Part shown: positions 17,346 through 26,078 of the stretch, one piece after another
Layout: the number at the start of each line of letters is the position of its first letter
Numbering within the stretch: the stretch's first letter is position 1
Assembly (NCBI RefSeq): GCF_002218045.2
Contig: NZ_AP018685.1
Span: 496,001-560,000 of the forward strand
Direction of reading: 5' to 3'
DNA from: Vibrio rumoiensis
Lineage (GTDB): Bacteria > Pseudomonadota > Gammaproteobacteria > Enterobacterales > Vibrionaceae
Length of the DNA: 64,000 nucleotides
Position numbers and translations under genes: made by a program
Notes under the pieces: generated by a model
Database searches by the model: none
Told to the model about the DNA's origin: nothing
The model's input: the letters and a program-made list of their open reading frames with translations, nothing else

Positions 17346-18317
17346 TTATCGATCACGTTTAAATTGCATTAGTACGGCAATAATAATGACAAGTCCTTTT
17401 ACGGTACCTTGTAAGTAAGGCGAAACCCCGATTAGATTCAACATGTTATTTATTATCCCTAAGATGATGGCACCAATAACTGTGCCCCATAGGGTCCCTT
17501 TACCTCCTGATAGTGCAGTTCCACCAATAACCACCGCGGCAATGGCATCAAGCTCGTAAAACAAGCCAGCATCACCGGGACTAATTGAGTTAAGACGAGA
17601 AGACAGCATGACCGCCGATAACCCGACGGTGAAGCCAACAATCACGAATGTATAAAAGTAGACTCGAGTGACATTGATGGCGGAATAGGTTGCCACTTTG
17701 GCATTGGAGCCTACAGCACAGACATGGCGTCCAAATGCGGTGTGGCGCAGTAATATGTGTCCAATTGCCGCTAAAGAAAAAAAGACCCATACTGGTATCG
17801 GAATGCCAAGAATGTAGCCACCACCAATATCTGGGTAATGCGAATTGCTGGATACCATCTCACCGGCGTCGCTGATATAAAGCGTGAGCGAGCGGAAAAT
17901 TGACATGGTAGCGAGCGTGGCAACAAAGGCCGTTATTTTTCCTTTGGTGGTGAGCAAGCCATTAATGGCGCCTAAGATAGCCCCAATGGCCATGGCGGCA
18001 GAGATGGCAATAAATACGGCTAACCAACTATCCCCGAGATAGTTGAGCAGCATTAATACTAATACTCCGATCAGCGCTACCATCGATCCGACAGACAGGT
18101 CAATGCCTCCTGCGATAATCAAAAAGGTCATGCCTAGTGCAATAATGCCGGTGTAAGACACTTGTCTCAGTACATTGGTTATATTGCGGGGGATTAAGAA
18201 GTGCTCACTGGCAAGAGCGGATAAAATAATTAAAGTGATCAGCGCAATGAGTGGAGCCCACTTTGATAAGTTGATTGCCGGCAAGGCGTTTGATTTCGCT
18301 TTTACGGTGTCATTCAT
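17346..18317 (-). CDS. Ribose-type sugar ABC transporter, permease (RbsC-like)
   Basis: 323 residues with about eight to ten membrane helices. Family markers are GMTFLIIAGGIDLSVGSMVAL in the N-terminal third and ELDAIAAVVIGGTALSGGKG near residue 260, the cytoplasmic loop that contacts the ATPase. It forms the membrane channel of the importer. Its ATG overlaps the stop of the ATPase gene by four bases (ATGA). Confidence 0.93.
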   Translation of the reverse strand: MNDTVKAKSNALPAINLSKWAPLIALITLIILSALASEHFLIPRNITNVLRQVSYTGIIALGMTFLIIAGGIDLSVGSMVALIGVLVLMLLNYLGDSWLAVFIAISAAMAIGAILGAINGLLTTKGKITAFVATLATMSIFRSLTLYISDAGEMVSSNSHYPDIGGGYILGIPIPVWVFFSLAAIGHILLRHTAFGRHVCAVGSNAKVATYSAINVTRVYFYTFVIVGFTVGLSAVMLSSRLNSISPGDAGLFYELDAIAAVVIGGTALSGGKGTLWGTVIGAIILGIINNMLNLIGVSPYLQGTVKGLVIIIAVLMQFKRDR

Positions 18318-19846
18318 AGGATCACCTCTTTTCGCTGGGTGGGCGCTGTTTCAGGTCGTGCTTGTAAACCCGCGGCTAAGAACATGATATTTTCTTCCGT
18401 TATTTCTTCTTGCTTGAGTTCGCCTTGGATGGTGCCATCGCGCATCACAATGATTCGATGAGCCAACCCAATCAGCTCCTCCATATCGGATGAAATGACA
18501 ATGACGGCGAGACCTTGTTCAGTCAGATTATGAATAAAATGATAGATATCTTTTTTGGTATTTACGTCAACCCCACGGGTTGGTTCATCAAGGATCAAAA
18601 TATTTGGCTGAGTATCCATCCATTTCGATAAATAGACTTTTTGCTGGTTGCCACCACTTAGATAGAGCAGTTCTGTCTCTAATGAGGCGGCTTTGATGCT
18701 AAATTGGCTGACATAATCTTGGGTTTTTTGTTCGGCTTTTTTATGATTAATAAATCCCTTACAGTAATGCTTGAGCGAGATCAGGCTGACATTTTCAATT
18801 AAGTCAAAGTTCATCGTTAGCCCACAACCTTGGCGGTCTTCACTGAGATAAGCGAGCCCTTGTTTTACCGCATCGTTAATCGACTTTATTTTGACCGGCG
18901 ATTGGTGGATATAAACCTCACCTTGATGCTGACGAAGCCCCATAATAGCTTCAGCGGTTTCAGTTCGCCCACTGCCTATTAGGCCAGAAAACCCGAGAAC
19001 TTCGCCTTTATTAACCGAAAAGCTAATATCGTGAAGCAGGTTTTTAATTGAAAGTCGTTCAACTTTGAGCGCCACGTCTTGCGTAACCTGCGAGCGGGGA
19101 GGGAATACTTGATTCAATTCTCGCCCCACCATTTTTCTCGCCATATCTTGTTCATTGATATGACTGACTTGATCAACAGACACCAATTGCCCATCTCGCA
19201 ATATGATCAACCTGTCGCACAATTGTTTTACTTCTTTTAATTTATGAGAAATAAAAATAATGGTGACGCCGCGTTGTTTGAGCTTATCGATAAGCTGAAA
19301 TAGGATGCCAATTTCTTGGTTGGTCAGCACTGTGGTCGGTTCATCCATGATGAATATCTGCGCGTCATTAACCAACGCTTTTGCGATTTCCACCATTTGT
19401 TTTTCAGCCACACTTAAATCTTCAATTAAGGTGTCTGGGAGAATTTTCGTTTCTAATTGAGACAATAACTCTTGAGTACGACGACGCATCGCCCCTTTAT
19501 TGAGTAGACCTTTTTCTTTAATCTCTTGACCAAGGAAGATATTTTCAAACACATTTAAGCTCGAAATTAAATTAAACTCCTGAGGTATCATCGCAATGCC
19601 GAGCGCTTTGGCATCGGCCGGGCTATCAATATTCACCGGTTTCCCTGAGATATGAATGCTGCCAGATGTGCGTTGATAAATGCCGGATATGATTTTTAGC
19701 AAGGTGGATTTTCCGGCGCCGTTTTCTCCTAATACCCCCATCACCTCACCAGGCATAATGTCGATATCAATATCGTGCAACACTTCCACTCCAGAGAAGC
19801 TCTTACAGATGCCAGTTAAAGATAAAATTGGATTATTTGAGCTCAT
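18314..19846 (-). CDS. Ribose-type sugar ABC transporter, two-domain ATPase (RbsA-like)
   Basis: 510 residues with two fused nucleotide-binding domains. Domain 1 has Walker A GENGAGKST, the Q-loop PQEFN and Walker B FIMDEPTT. Domain 2 has the degenerate Walker A GLIGSGRTE and Walker B LILDEPTRGVD, typical of carbohydrate-uptake CUT2 ATPases. It energises uptake for the neighbouring permease and binding protein. The ATG at 19846 follows GGAGG at spacing 6; the ATG at 19852 is too close to it. It overlaps the dehydrogenase gene by 14 bases. Confidence 0.95.
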   Translation of the reverse strand: MSSNNPILSLTGICKSFSGVEVLHDIDIDIMPGEVMGVLGENGAGKSTLLKIISGIYQRTSGSIHISGKPVNIDSPADAKALGIAMIPQEFNLISSLNVFENIFLGQEIKEKGLLNKGAMRRRTQELLSQLETKILPDTLIEDLSVAEKQMVEIAKALVNDAQIFIMDEPTTVLTNQEIGILFQLIDKLKQRGVTIIFISHKLKEVKQLCDRLIILRDGQLVSVDQVSHINEQDMARKMVGRELNQVFPPRSQVTQDVALKVERLSIKNLLHDISFSVNKGEVLGFSGLIGSGRTETAEAIMGLRQHQGEVYIHQSPVKIKSINDAVKQGLAYLSEDRQGCGLTMNFDLIENVSLISLKHYCKGFINHKKAEQKTQDYVSQFSIKAASLETELLYLSGGNQQKVYLSKWMDTQPNILILDEPTRGVDVNTKKDIYHFIHNLTEQGLAVIVISSDMEELIGLAHRIIVMRDGTIQGELKQEEITEENIMFLAAGLQARPETAPTQRKEVIL

Positions 19847-21002
19847 GCGCATCCTCCAATTGAGTCCATTGGCCATTGTGTTGAGAGGAGTGCAGCATGG
19901 CGGTAATGAACTGCAACCCTTCTAGCCCTTCCTGTGTACCGGGTAGAGGGAAGGGAGCGAGAGCTGTTTGTAAATCTTGCCCTTGCTTGAGTTGATGGAT
20001 CACTTGAGCGGTTTCTTGGTATAAATTTGCGAACCCTTCAAGATAACCTTCGGGGTGGCCTGAGGGGGTTCGAGTAAGACCAGCGTGCTGAGCGTTAAAA
20101 CCATAGCCTGCACGAGTGATGATTTGGCTGGGTTGGCCATGTGGATGAAATAGGATGTGATTCGGGTTTTCTTGCTGCCACTCAATACCACCTTGGCTAC
20201 CATAAAGACGAATTTTAAGACCATTTTCATGCCCAGGAGCAACTTGCGATGTCCACATCATACCTTTCACGCCTTGCTCAAACCGCAGTAGAGCATGCAC
20301 ATTGTCATCTAACGCTCGACCTTCAACAAAAGTAGAAAGCTCAGCGCTGACGCTTTCCAGCTTTAATCCGGAAATAAAGCGCGCTAAATTGAAGGCATGA
20401 GTACCAATATCACCTAGGCAGCCTGCTGCACCAGAACGGGCAGGATCGGTTCGCCATTCCGCTTGTTTATTACCGCTGTGTTCGGTTGCCTCGGTCATCC
20501 AGTCTTGGACATATTCCACTTGTATTAAACGAAGTTGGCCTAGCTTGCCTTGTTGCACCATGTGCTGAGCCATGCGAACAACTGGGTAAGCGCTGTAATT
20601 GTGAGTTAACACAAAGAGCTTGTTACTTTTATCGGCAATGTCTTTTAGCGCTATTGCTTCGGCTAAATTAAAGGTCATCGGTTTATCACAGATCACGTGA
20701 ATGCCTGCTTCTAAGAAAGCTTTAGCAATAGGAAAGTGCATATGATTCGGGGTTACAATACTGACCGCATCAATCCCATCTTCGCGTTCGGCTTCTTGCT
20801 TGGCCATCGTTTGATAATCTTGATAGCTGCGTGACTCATCAATGCCAAGTTGTAAGGCTGATTCGCGGGCTCGCTTAGGATCGGAGCTTAGCGCACCAGC
20901 AACCAGTTCAAATTGGTCATCAATACGAGCGGCGATTCGGTGTACACCTCCAATAAAAGCTCCGATGCCACCGCCTACCATGCCGAGTTTGATTCTATTC
21001 AT
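19833..21002 (-). CDS. Gfo/Idh/MocA-family NAD(P)-dependent sugar dehydrogenase
   Basis: 389 residues. The N-terminal Rossmann fold carries GMVGGGIGAFIGGVHR, and CDKPMTFNLAEA near residue 105 takes the place of the family's EKP motif, with Asp in place of Glu. The catalytic-region motif GDIGTHAFNLARF lies near 197-209. Such enzymes oxidise or reduce a sugar or polyol hydroxyl group. In this operon it probably acts on the imported substrate together with the neighbouring isomerase/epimerase. The exact substrate cannot be read from sequence. It starts at ATG 21002, 10 bases after the isomerase stop. Confidence 0.92.
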   Translation of the reverse strand: MNRIKLGMVGGGIGAFIGGVHRIAARIDDQFELVAGALSSDPKRARESALQLGIDESRSYQDYQTMAKQEAEREDGIDAVSIVTPNHMHFPIAKAFLEAGIHVICDKPMTFNLAEAIALKDIADKSNKLFVLTHNYSAYPVVRMAQHMVQQGKLGQLRLIQVEYVQDWMTEATEHSGNKQAEWRTDPARSGAAGCLGDIGTHAFNLARFISGLKLESVSAELSTFVEGRALDDNVHALLRFEQGVKGMMWTSQVAPGHENGLKIRLYGSQGGIEWQQENPNHILFHPHGQPSQIITRAGYGFNAQHAGLTRTPSGHPEGYLEGFANLYQETAQVIHQLKQGQDLQTALAPFPLPGTQEGLEGLQFITAMLHSSQHNGQWTQLEDAHELK

Positions 21003-21012
21003 AGCATTTTCC

Positions 21013-22065
21013 TTATAAGCCTAAAATTCGACGATTTGCTTGTTGATCAATCGCGCTATCAGCGAAGTCATCAAAAGCTTTTTCAGTCACTCGAATGATG
21101 TGCTTTTTAACGAATTCTGCGCCTTCTTTGGCCCCATCTTCTGGGTGTTTTAAGCAGCACTCCCACTCGACGACCGCCCAACCTGAGAAGTTGTACTGGG
21201 TGAGCTTGGAAAAAATGCCATTAAAATCAACTTGCCCATCGCCTAAAGAGCGAAACCGGCCTGCGCGTTCAGTCCAACTTTGATAGCCGCCATAAACACC
21301 TTGCTGTCCGGTTGGATTGAATTCGGCATCTTTGACGTGAAAAAGTTTGATTCGGTCATGGTATCTGTCGATAAAGTCTAGGTAATCAAGTTGCTGCAAT
21401 AAGAAGTGGCTAGGGTCGAATAAGATATTGCAACGTGGGTGGTGATCGACCGCGGCTAAGAACATTTCAAAGGTGATGCCGTCATGCAGATCTTCGCCTG
21501 GGTGAATTTCATAGCACACGTCGACGCCTGCTTGATCAAACGCATCTAATATTGGTCGCCAGCGAGCGGCTAGTTCTTCAAATCCAGTTTCGACTAACCC
21601 TTGTGGTCGTTGTGGCCATGGGTACATAAAAGGCCAAAGTAAAGCACCAGAGAAAGTTGCATGAGCGGTAAGCCCTAAATTTTTTGATGCTTTAGCGGCG
21701 AGAAGTAATTGTTTAACCGCCCATGCCTGACGTAATGCCGGGTTGTTATGCACCTCTGCTGGCGCAAAACCATCAAACATTTCATCGTAGGCTGGGTGAA
21801 CCGCCACGAGTTGACCTTGTAAGTGCGTAGATAACTCGGTTAAGGTGAGGTCTGATTTTTCTAGAGTGTTCCGAATATATTGACAATATTCAAGATCGTT
21901 CGCAGCACGCTCTAAATCAAAAATTCGTTTATCCCAAGTTGGCATTTGTATGCCTTTAAAGCCAACTGAGCTTGCCCATTGAGTGATATTTTCTAAAGTG
22001 TTAAATGGTGGTTTGTCGTCGATAAATTGCGCGAGAAATAGCGCTGCACCTTGTATCGTTTTCAT
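21013..22065 (-). CDS. Xylose-isomerase-like TIM-barrel sugar isomerase/epimerase
   Basis: 350 residues of the AP endonuclease 2/IolE-type TIM barrel. Putative metal ligands lie in CYEIHPGEDLHDG, NILFDPSHFLLQ, LFHVKDAEF and WAVVEWECC. Related proteins isomerise or epimerise sugars or keto-sugars and often pair with Gfo/Idh/MocA dehydrogenases, as here. It is the first gene of the leftward operon, so the promoter lies in 22066-22329 beside LacI-type operator sites. AAGGGATGAGA precedes the ATG at 22065, favouring it over the ATG two codons upstream. Confidence 0.9.
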   Translation of the reverse strand: MKTIQGAALFLAQFIDDKPPFNTLENITQWASSVGFKGIQMPTWDKRIFDLERAANDLEYCQYIRNTLEKSDLTLTELSTHLQGQLVAVHPAYDEMFDGFAPAEVHNNPALRQAWAVKQLLLAAKASKNLGLTAHATFSGALLWPFMYPWPQRPQGLVETGFEELAARWRPILDAFDQAGVDVCYEIHPGEDLHDGITFEMFLAAVDHHPRCNILFDPSHFLLQQLDYLDFIDRYHDRIKLFHVKDAEFNPTGQQGVYGGYQSWTERAGRFRSLGDGQVDFNGIFSKLTQYNFSGWAVVEWECCLKHPEDGAKEGAEFVKKHIIRVTEKAFDDFADSAIDQQANRRILGL

Positions 22066-22101
22066 TCTCATCCCTTATTCTTTTTTATCGTTATTTATTT
22101 T

Positions 22102-22115
22102 TGTAATCGATTACA
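22102..22115. promoter_or_regulatory. LacI-family operator, perfect palindrome
   Basis: TGTAATCGATTACA is a perfect 14-bp palindrome with the central CG typical of LacI/GalR operators. It lies 36 bases upstream of the isomerase start codon, within the likely promoter of the leftward sugar operon. It shares TGTAA-N4-TTACA with the second site at 22303. Confidence 0.8.
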
Positions 22116-22302
22116 TTTTTAAGGTAAGCCGATGACATTAAGTGAGACGAATAACAGGCTTCACCACGGCTTTGATTAAAACGTAGGCACTAAAATACGG
22201 TTTATCTAGGAAATGTTGCAAAAATGTGATCGTTGATTGTTTTTTGACCGGCTGATGTGAGCCGAAGACAGGGAGGTGTTTTAATGGATATATAAAAAAT
22301 AA

Positions 22303-22316
22303 TGTAACCCATTACA
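22303..22316. promoter_or_regulatory. Second LacI-family operator before the regulator gene
   Basis: TGTAACCCATTACA has the same half-sites as the upstream operator but an asymmetric centre. It ends 13 bases before the regulator's ATG, next to its ribosome site, suggesting autorepression. The two sites are 201 bases apart, about 19 helical turns, which would allow looping by a tetramer. Confidence 0.75.
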
Positions 22317-22329
22317 TTTGAGGGTGAAT

Positions 22330-23331
22330 ATGCCAACCATTAAAGATGTTGCTCGAATCGCGGGGGTGTCTACCGCAACGGTATCGAGAGCGATGATCAC
22401 TCCGGATAAAGTGTCAGAAAAAACACGCTTGAAAGTAGAAGTGGCGATTGCTGAATCGGGTTTTTCTCCGAATGTCATGGCTAGAAATTTGCGACGTAGT
22501 GAATCTAAAACGGTTGTTGTGATTGTGCCTGATATTGCCAATATGTTTTTTGCGAATGTGGTAAGAGGGATTCAATCGGTTGCCCTACGCGAGGGATATA
22601 AAGTTCTCTTGGGCGATTCTATTCATACCATTGAACAGGCAAAAGTCTATTTAGATTTAGTCAGCAGTAAGCAAGCCGATGGCATCATTTCACTCACCGC
22701 AGAGTTACCACAAGAGGTTCGTCAGGGCGCTTCGATACCGATGGTCATGGCGTGTGAATACTTTGCTAACTTTTCGATTCCTACCATTCGAATTGATAAT
22801 CAACTGGCAGCCCAAAGAGCGGTTGAATATCTCATTAGCATTGGGCATCGCAATATTGGTTGTATTTCAGGGCCATTAAACAATCCATTGTGTATCGCGC
22901 GTAGAGAAGGGTATTTACAAGCTTTGCAGCAAGCAAATATTTCTTCTGATGTTCAAGCGATTGAAGAAGGCGATTTTAGCTTTCAATCTGGGTATTCCGC
23001 TTTTATGAATTTATCGAACCTTGATGGTATGAGCGCTTTGTTTTGTTTTAGCGACATTATGGCGTTAGGGGCCATGAAGGCAGCCACACAGTTAGGGCTA
23101 AAAGTACCGGAAGATTTATCGATTGTGGGATTCGATGATCTCGCTTTGGCTGAATATGCCTCTCCAGCATTGACCACGGTTAGGCAACCGCAAGAAGAAA
23201 TCGGTCAAACGGCCATGAAGATCATGCTAAAAAGATTAAAGGGAAGCAAGGTGAGCCATGATACCGTCCTCGCCACTCAATTGTTGGTCCGAGACAGCAC
23301 TGCACCACCACGTTTTTTTACTTCGAGTTAG
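22330..23331 (+). CDS. LacI/GalR-family transcriptional regulator
   Basis: 333 residues. The N-terminal helix-turn-helix PTIKDVARIAGVSTATVSRA (2-21) and hinge helix SPNVMARNLRRSES are followed by a periplasmic-binding-protein-like effector domain (VVIVPDIANMFFANVVRGIQ, SIVGFDDLALAEYASPALTTVRQP). It sits divergently from the unknown-sugar operon and just upstream of xylFGH, so it may control one or both. Two matched palindromes flank its promoter region. The ATG at 22330 follows GAGGGTGA; the upstream TTG at 22318 is not supported. The effector is unknown, probably a product of the adjacent pathway. Confidence 0.95.
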   Translation: MPTIKDVARIAGVSTATVSRAMITPDKVSEKTRLKVEVAIAESGFSPNVMARNLRRSESKTVVVIVPDIANMFFANVVRGIQSVALREGYKVLLGDSIHTIEQAKVYLDLVSSKQADGIISLTAELPQEVRQGASIPMVMACEYFANFSIPTIRIDNQLAAQRAVEYLISIGHRNIGCISGPLNNPLCIARREGYLQALQQANISSDVQAIEEGDFSFQSGYSAFMNLSNLDGMSALFCFSDIMALGAMKAATQLGLKVPEDLSIVGFDDLALAEYASPALTTVRQPQEEIGQTAMKIMLKRLKGSKVSHDTVLATQLLVRDSTAPPRFFTSS

Positions 23332-23406
23332 CTTTTTATCCATATTTATCGGTATGAGGTCACGAAAAATAAAAATCGTAATATCAAAATAAAATCTCTC
23401 AAATGT

Positions 23407-23480
23407 TTTTATTTATTCCTCTTCTAGTTTTATAGAGCGAGTTGCCCCATCGGTAAAAAGGGGCGTAGGAATAAATAAAA
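23407..23480 (+). promoter_or_regulatory. Long inverted repeat with inner hairpin in the xylF leader
   Basis: TTTTATTTATTCC (23407-23419) and GGAATAAATAAAA (23468-23480) are exact inverted 13-mers. Inside them GCCCC (23444-23448) pairs with GGGGC (23460-23464). The outer arm ends 15 bases before the xylF ATG. The arrangement could be an operator pair or an mRNA leader structure affecting ribosome access. Confidence 0.5.
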
Positions 23481-23495
23481 CAATGAGGATGTAAC

Positions 23496-24494
23496 ATGAA
23501 AAAAATAATATTGACCCTCCTAGGCATAATGCTCAGTGTTGGGCCCATACAATCATTCGCTAAAAGCGTAAAAATAGGCATGGCGATTGATGATCTGAGG
23601 CTAGAGCGCTGGCAAAAAGATCGCGATATATTTGTTCATAAAGCCGAAGAATTAGGGGCGACGGTGTATGTTCAATCCGCGAATGGTAATGAGCAAACGC
23701 AAATATCCCAGATTGAAAATATGGTTTCACGTGGTGTGGATGTCTTGGTCATTATTCCATATAACGGTGAAGTATTAAGTAATGTGATAAAAGATGCTAA
23801 GCGTGATGGTATTAAAGTTCTAGCTTATGACCGACTCATAAATAATGCTGATATCGACTTTTACTTATCGTTTGATAATGAAAAAGTTGGTGAGATTCAA
23901 GCGCAAGCAATGCTTGATAAAAAGCCAACCGGTAATTACTTTTTAATGGGTGGTGCTCCTACTGATAATAACGCGAAACTATTCCGTAAAGGCCAAATGA
24001 ATATCCTGCAACCTAAAATTGATTCAGGGGATATTAAAGTGGTGGGTGATCAATGGGTCGATTCGTGGTTGCCTGAAAATGCGCTAAAAATTATGGAAAA
24101 TGCGTTAACTGCCAATAATAACAAAATTGATGCCGTCGTTGCTTCTAATGACTCGACAGCGGGTGGAGCCATTCAAGCGCTAGATGCTCAGGGGTTAGCT
24201 GGTAAAGTGGCTATTTCTGGTCAGGATGCTGACCTTGCTGCGGTCCGACGTATCGTCGATGGTACACAAACCATGACGGTATATAAATCGATCACTGAAT
24301 TAGCGAATAAAGCTGCAGAGATAGCCGTTAAATTAGGGAACGATGAAAAAGTAGAATCGAATGCCTCATTAAATAATGGCTTAAAAGATGTTCCTGCCTG
24401 GTTGTTGAATCCTATTTCTGTCGATAAGTCGAATATTGACGCGACGGTTATTGCCGATAAGTTTCATTCCAAAGAAGACGTCTATCAGAAGTAG
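23496..24494 (+). CDS. xylF: D-xylose ABC transporter, periplasmic binding protein
   Basis: 332 residues with a signal peptide cleaved near SFA-KSV (about residue 22). The mature N-terminus VKIGMAIDDLRLERWQKDRD and the segments VQSANGNEQTQISQIENM, GVDVLVIIPYNGEVLSNV and DIDFYLSFDNEKVGE match XylF closely, including ligand-contacting Arg and Asp residues. It captures D-xylose for the XylGH importer. GAGGA precedes the ATG. It is the first gene of xylFGH; a stem-loop separates it from xylG. Confidence 0.96.
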   Translation: MKKIILTLLGIMLSVGPIQSFAKSVKIGMAIDDLRLERWQKDRDIFVHKAEELGATVYVQSANGNEQTQISQIENMVSRGVDVLVIIPYNGEVLSNVIKDAKRDGIKVLAYDRLINNADIDFYLSFDNEKVGEIQAQAMLDKKPTGNYFLMGGAPTDNNAKLFRKGQMNILQPKIDSGDIKVVGDQWVDSWLPENALKIMENALTANNNKIDAVVASNDSTAGGAIQALDAQGLAGKVAISGQDADLAAVRRIVDGTQTMTVYKSITELANKAAEIAVKLGNDEKVESNASLNNGLKDVPAWLLNPISVDKSNIDATVIADKFHSKEDVYQK

Positions 24495-24498
24495 TAAT

Positions 24499-24537
24499 AA
24501 AAAAGCACTTAATGATTAAGTTTATTAAGTGCTTTTT
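24499..24537 (+). terminator. Intercistronic hairpin between xylF and xylG (attenuator-like)
   Basis: AAAAAGCACTTAAT pairs with ATTAAGTGCTTTTT around a short loop. The T-run is followed immediately by the AGGAGA ribosome site of xylG. Such hairpins often stabilise the binding-protein mRNA or partly terminate transcription so that it outnumbers the membrane components. Confidence 0.75.
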
Positions 24538-24548
24538 AGGAGAAGTCT

Positions 24549-26078
24549 ATGCGTTTATTAGAAATGAAAAATATAAAAAAAGCCTTTGGGGATATTTACG
24601 CTTTGAATGGCATTAATTTAAATCTCGATAAAGGTGAGGTTTTATCGCTATGCGGGGAAAATGGTTCCGGTAAATCGACGTTAATGAAAGTGCTTTGTGG
24701 TGTCTATCCTTTTGGTGAATATGAAGGCGATATCTTGTTTGAAGGCAAAAAAGTAGAAGCTCAAACCATTAAAGATACAGAAAAATTAGGCATCGCAATC
24801 ATTCATCAAGAGCTCACGTTAGTGAAAGAGTTAAGTATTTTAGAAAACTTATTTCTCGGTGATGAAATCAGTCATTTTGGTGTTGTTGATTTTCTTCAAA
24901 TGCATCAAAAAGCGGTAGGGCTTCTTGATAAAGTTAAATTAACCGTCTCGCCAGAAACGAAAGTTGGCGAATTAGGTGTCGGTCAACAACAGTTGGTCGA
25001 AATTGCCAAAGCATTATCTAAAAAAGCTAAATTATTAGTCCTCGATGAACCCACCGCACCTTTGACTGAATCTGAAACTCAGATTCTATTAAATCTCGTT
25101 CAGAATTTAAAAGGTCAGGGAGTGAGTTGTATTTTTATTTCCCATAAATTAAGTGAAGTAAAAGCGATTTCTGATCATATTTGTGTGATTCGTGATGGTG
25201 AGCATATTGGTACTCGTTTAGGCGCAGATATGACGACCGATGACATCATCACCATGATGGTGGGGCGGGAAATGAAAGAGTTGTTTCCTAAAGAGCCGCA
25301 TACTATTGGTGATGAGGTTTTACGAGTTGAAGAGGTATTTGCAAAAGATAAATCGAACCTGAGTACTTATAAAGTGAAAGGCGCCAATCTGCAATTACGA
25401 CGAGGCGAGATTTTAGGCATATCTGGCCTTGTTGGAGCAGGGCGTACCGAATTAATGGAATGCATTTATGGCTGCTATCAAGGGGAGCATTCAGGCCGTT
25501 TTTATTTGAATGGAGAATCAGTGAGCCTAAAAAGCAGTGAAGCCGCATTAAAACTCGGTATTGCGATGGTGCCGGAAGACCGAAAGCGGCATGGCATCAT
25601 TCCCATTATGTCGGTTGGGCATAATATTTCGATTGCCGGCTTAGATAAATTTTCCAGTTATAAAGGTTTATCTCAAACCGATGAAGAGAAGGCCATTTTA
25701 GATTCAGTTTCGCAGCTAAAAGTAAAAACACCGAGTCATGATATTGCAATAAGACATTTATCGGGAGGCAATCAGCAAAAAGCCATCTTAGCTCGATTTT
25801 TAATGTTGCAGCCGCAAATTTTAATTTTAGATGAGCCAACGAGAGGGATTGATGTTGGTGCGAAATATGAAATTTACAAGCTCATGTTTGCGCTTGTGAA
25901 ACAAGGGATCAGCATCATTATGGTGTCGTCTGAATTACCTGAAATTCTCGGAATTAGTGATCGCGTCATCGTGATGCATGAAGGCGTGATTAAGGGGGAA
26001 TTTAAAAATGAAGGGCTAACCCAGGAAATGATTATGGATTGCGCTCTATCAGAAGAAAATCAAGGAGAAGTCGCATGA
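24549..26078 (+). CDS. xylG: D-xylose ABC transporter, two-domain ATPase
   Basis: 509 residues. Domain 1 has Walker A GENGSGKST and Walker B LLVLDEPTAPLT. Domain 2 has GLVGAGRTE and Walker B LILDEPTRGID, with the signature LSGGNQQKAILARF. It powers xylose uptake. AGGAGA precedes the ATG at spacing 6. The stop overlaps the xylH start as ATGA, so the two are coupled. Confidence 0.95.
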   Translation: MRLLEMKNIKKAFGDIYALNGINLNLDKGEVLSLCGENGSGKSTLMKVLCGVYPFGEYEGDILFEGKKVEAQTIKDTEKLGIAIIHQELTLVKELSILENLFLGDEISHFGVVDFLQMHQKAVGLLDKVKLTVSPETKVGELGVGQQQLVEIAKALSKKAKLLVLDEPTAPLTESETQILLNLVQNLKGQGVSCIFISHKLSEVKAISDHICVIRDGEHIGTRLGADMTTDDIITMMVGREMKELFPKEPHTIGDEVLRVEEVFAKDKSNLSTYKVKGANLQLRRGEILGISGLVGAGRTELMECIYGCYQGEHSGRFYLNGESVSLKSSEAALKLGIAMVPEDRKRHGIIPIMSVGHNISIAGLDKFSSYKGLSQTDEEKAILDSVSQLKVKTPSHDIAIRHLSGGNQQKAILARFLMLQPQILILDEPTRGIDVGAKYEIYKLMFALVKQGISIIMVSSELPEILGISDRVIVMHEGVIKGEFKNEGLTQEMIMDCALSEENQGEVA

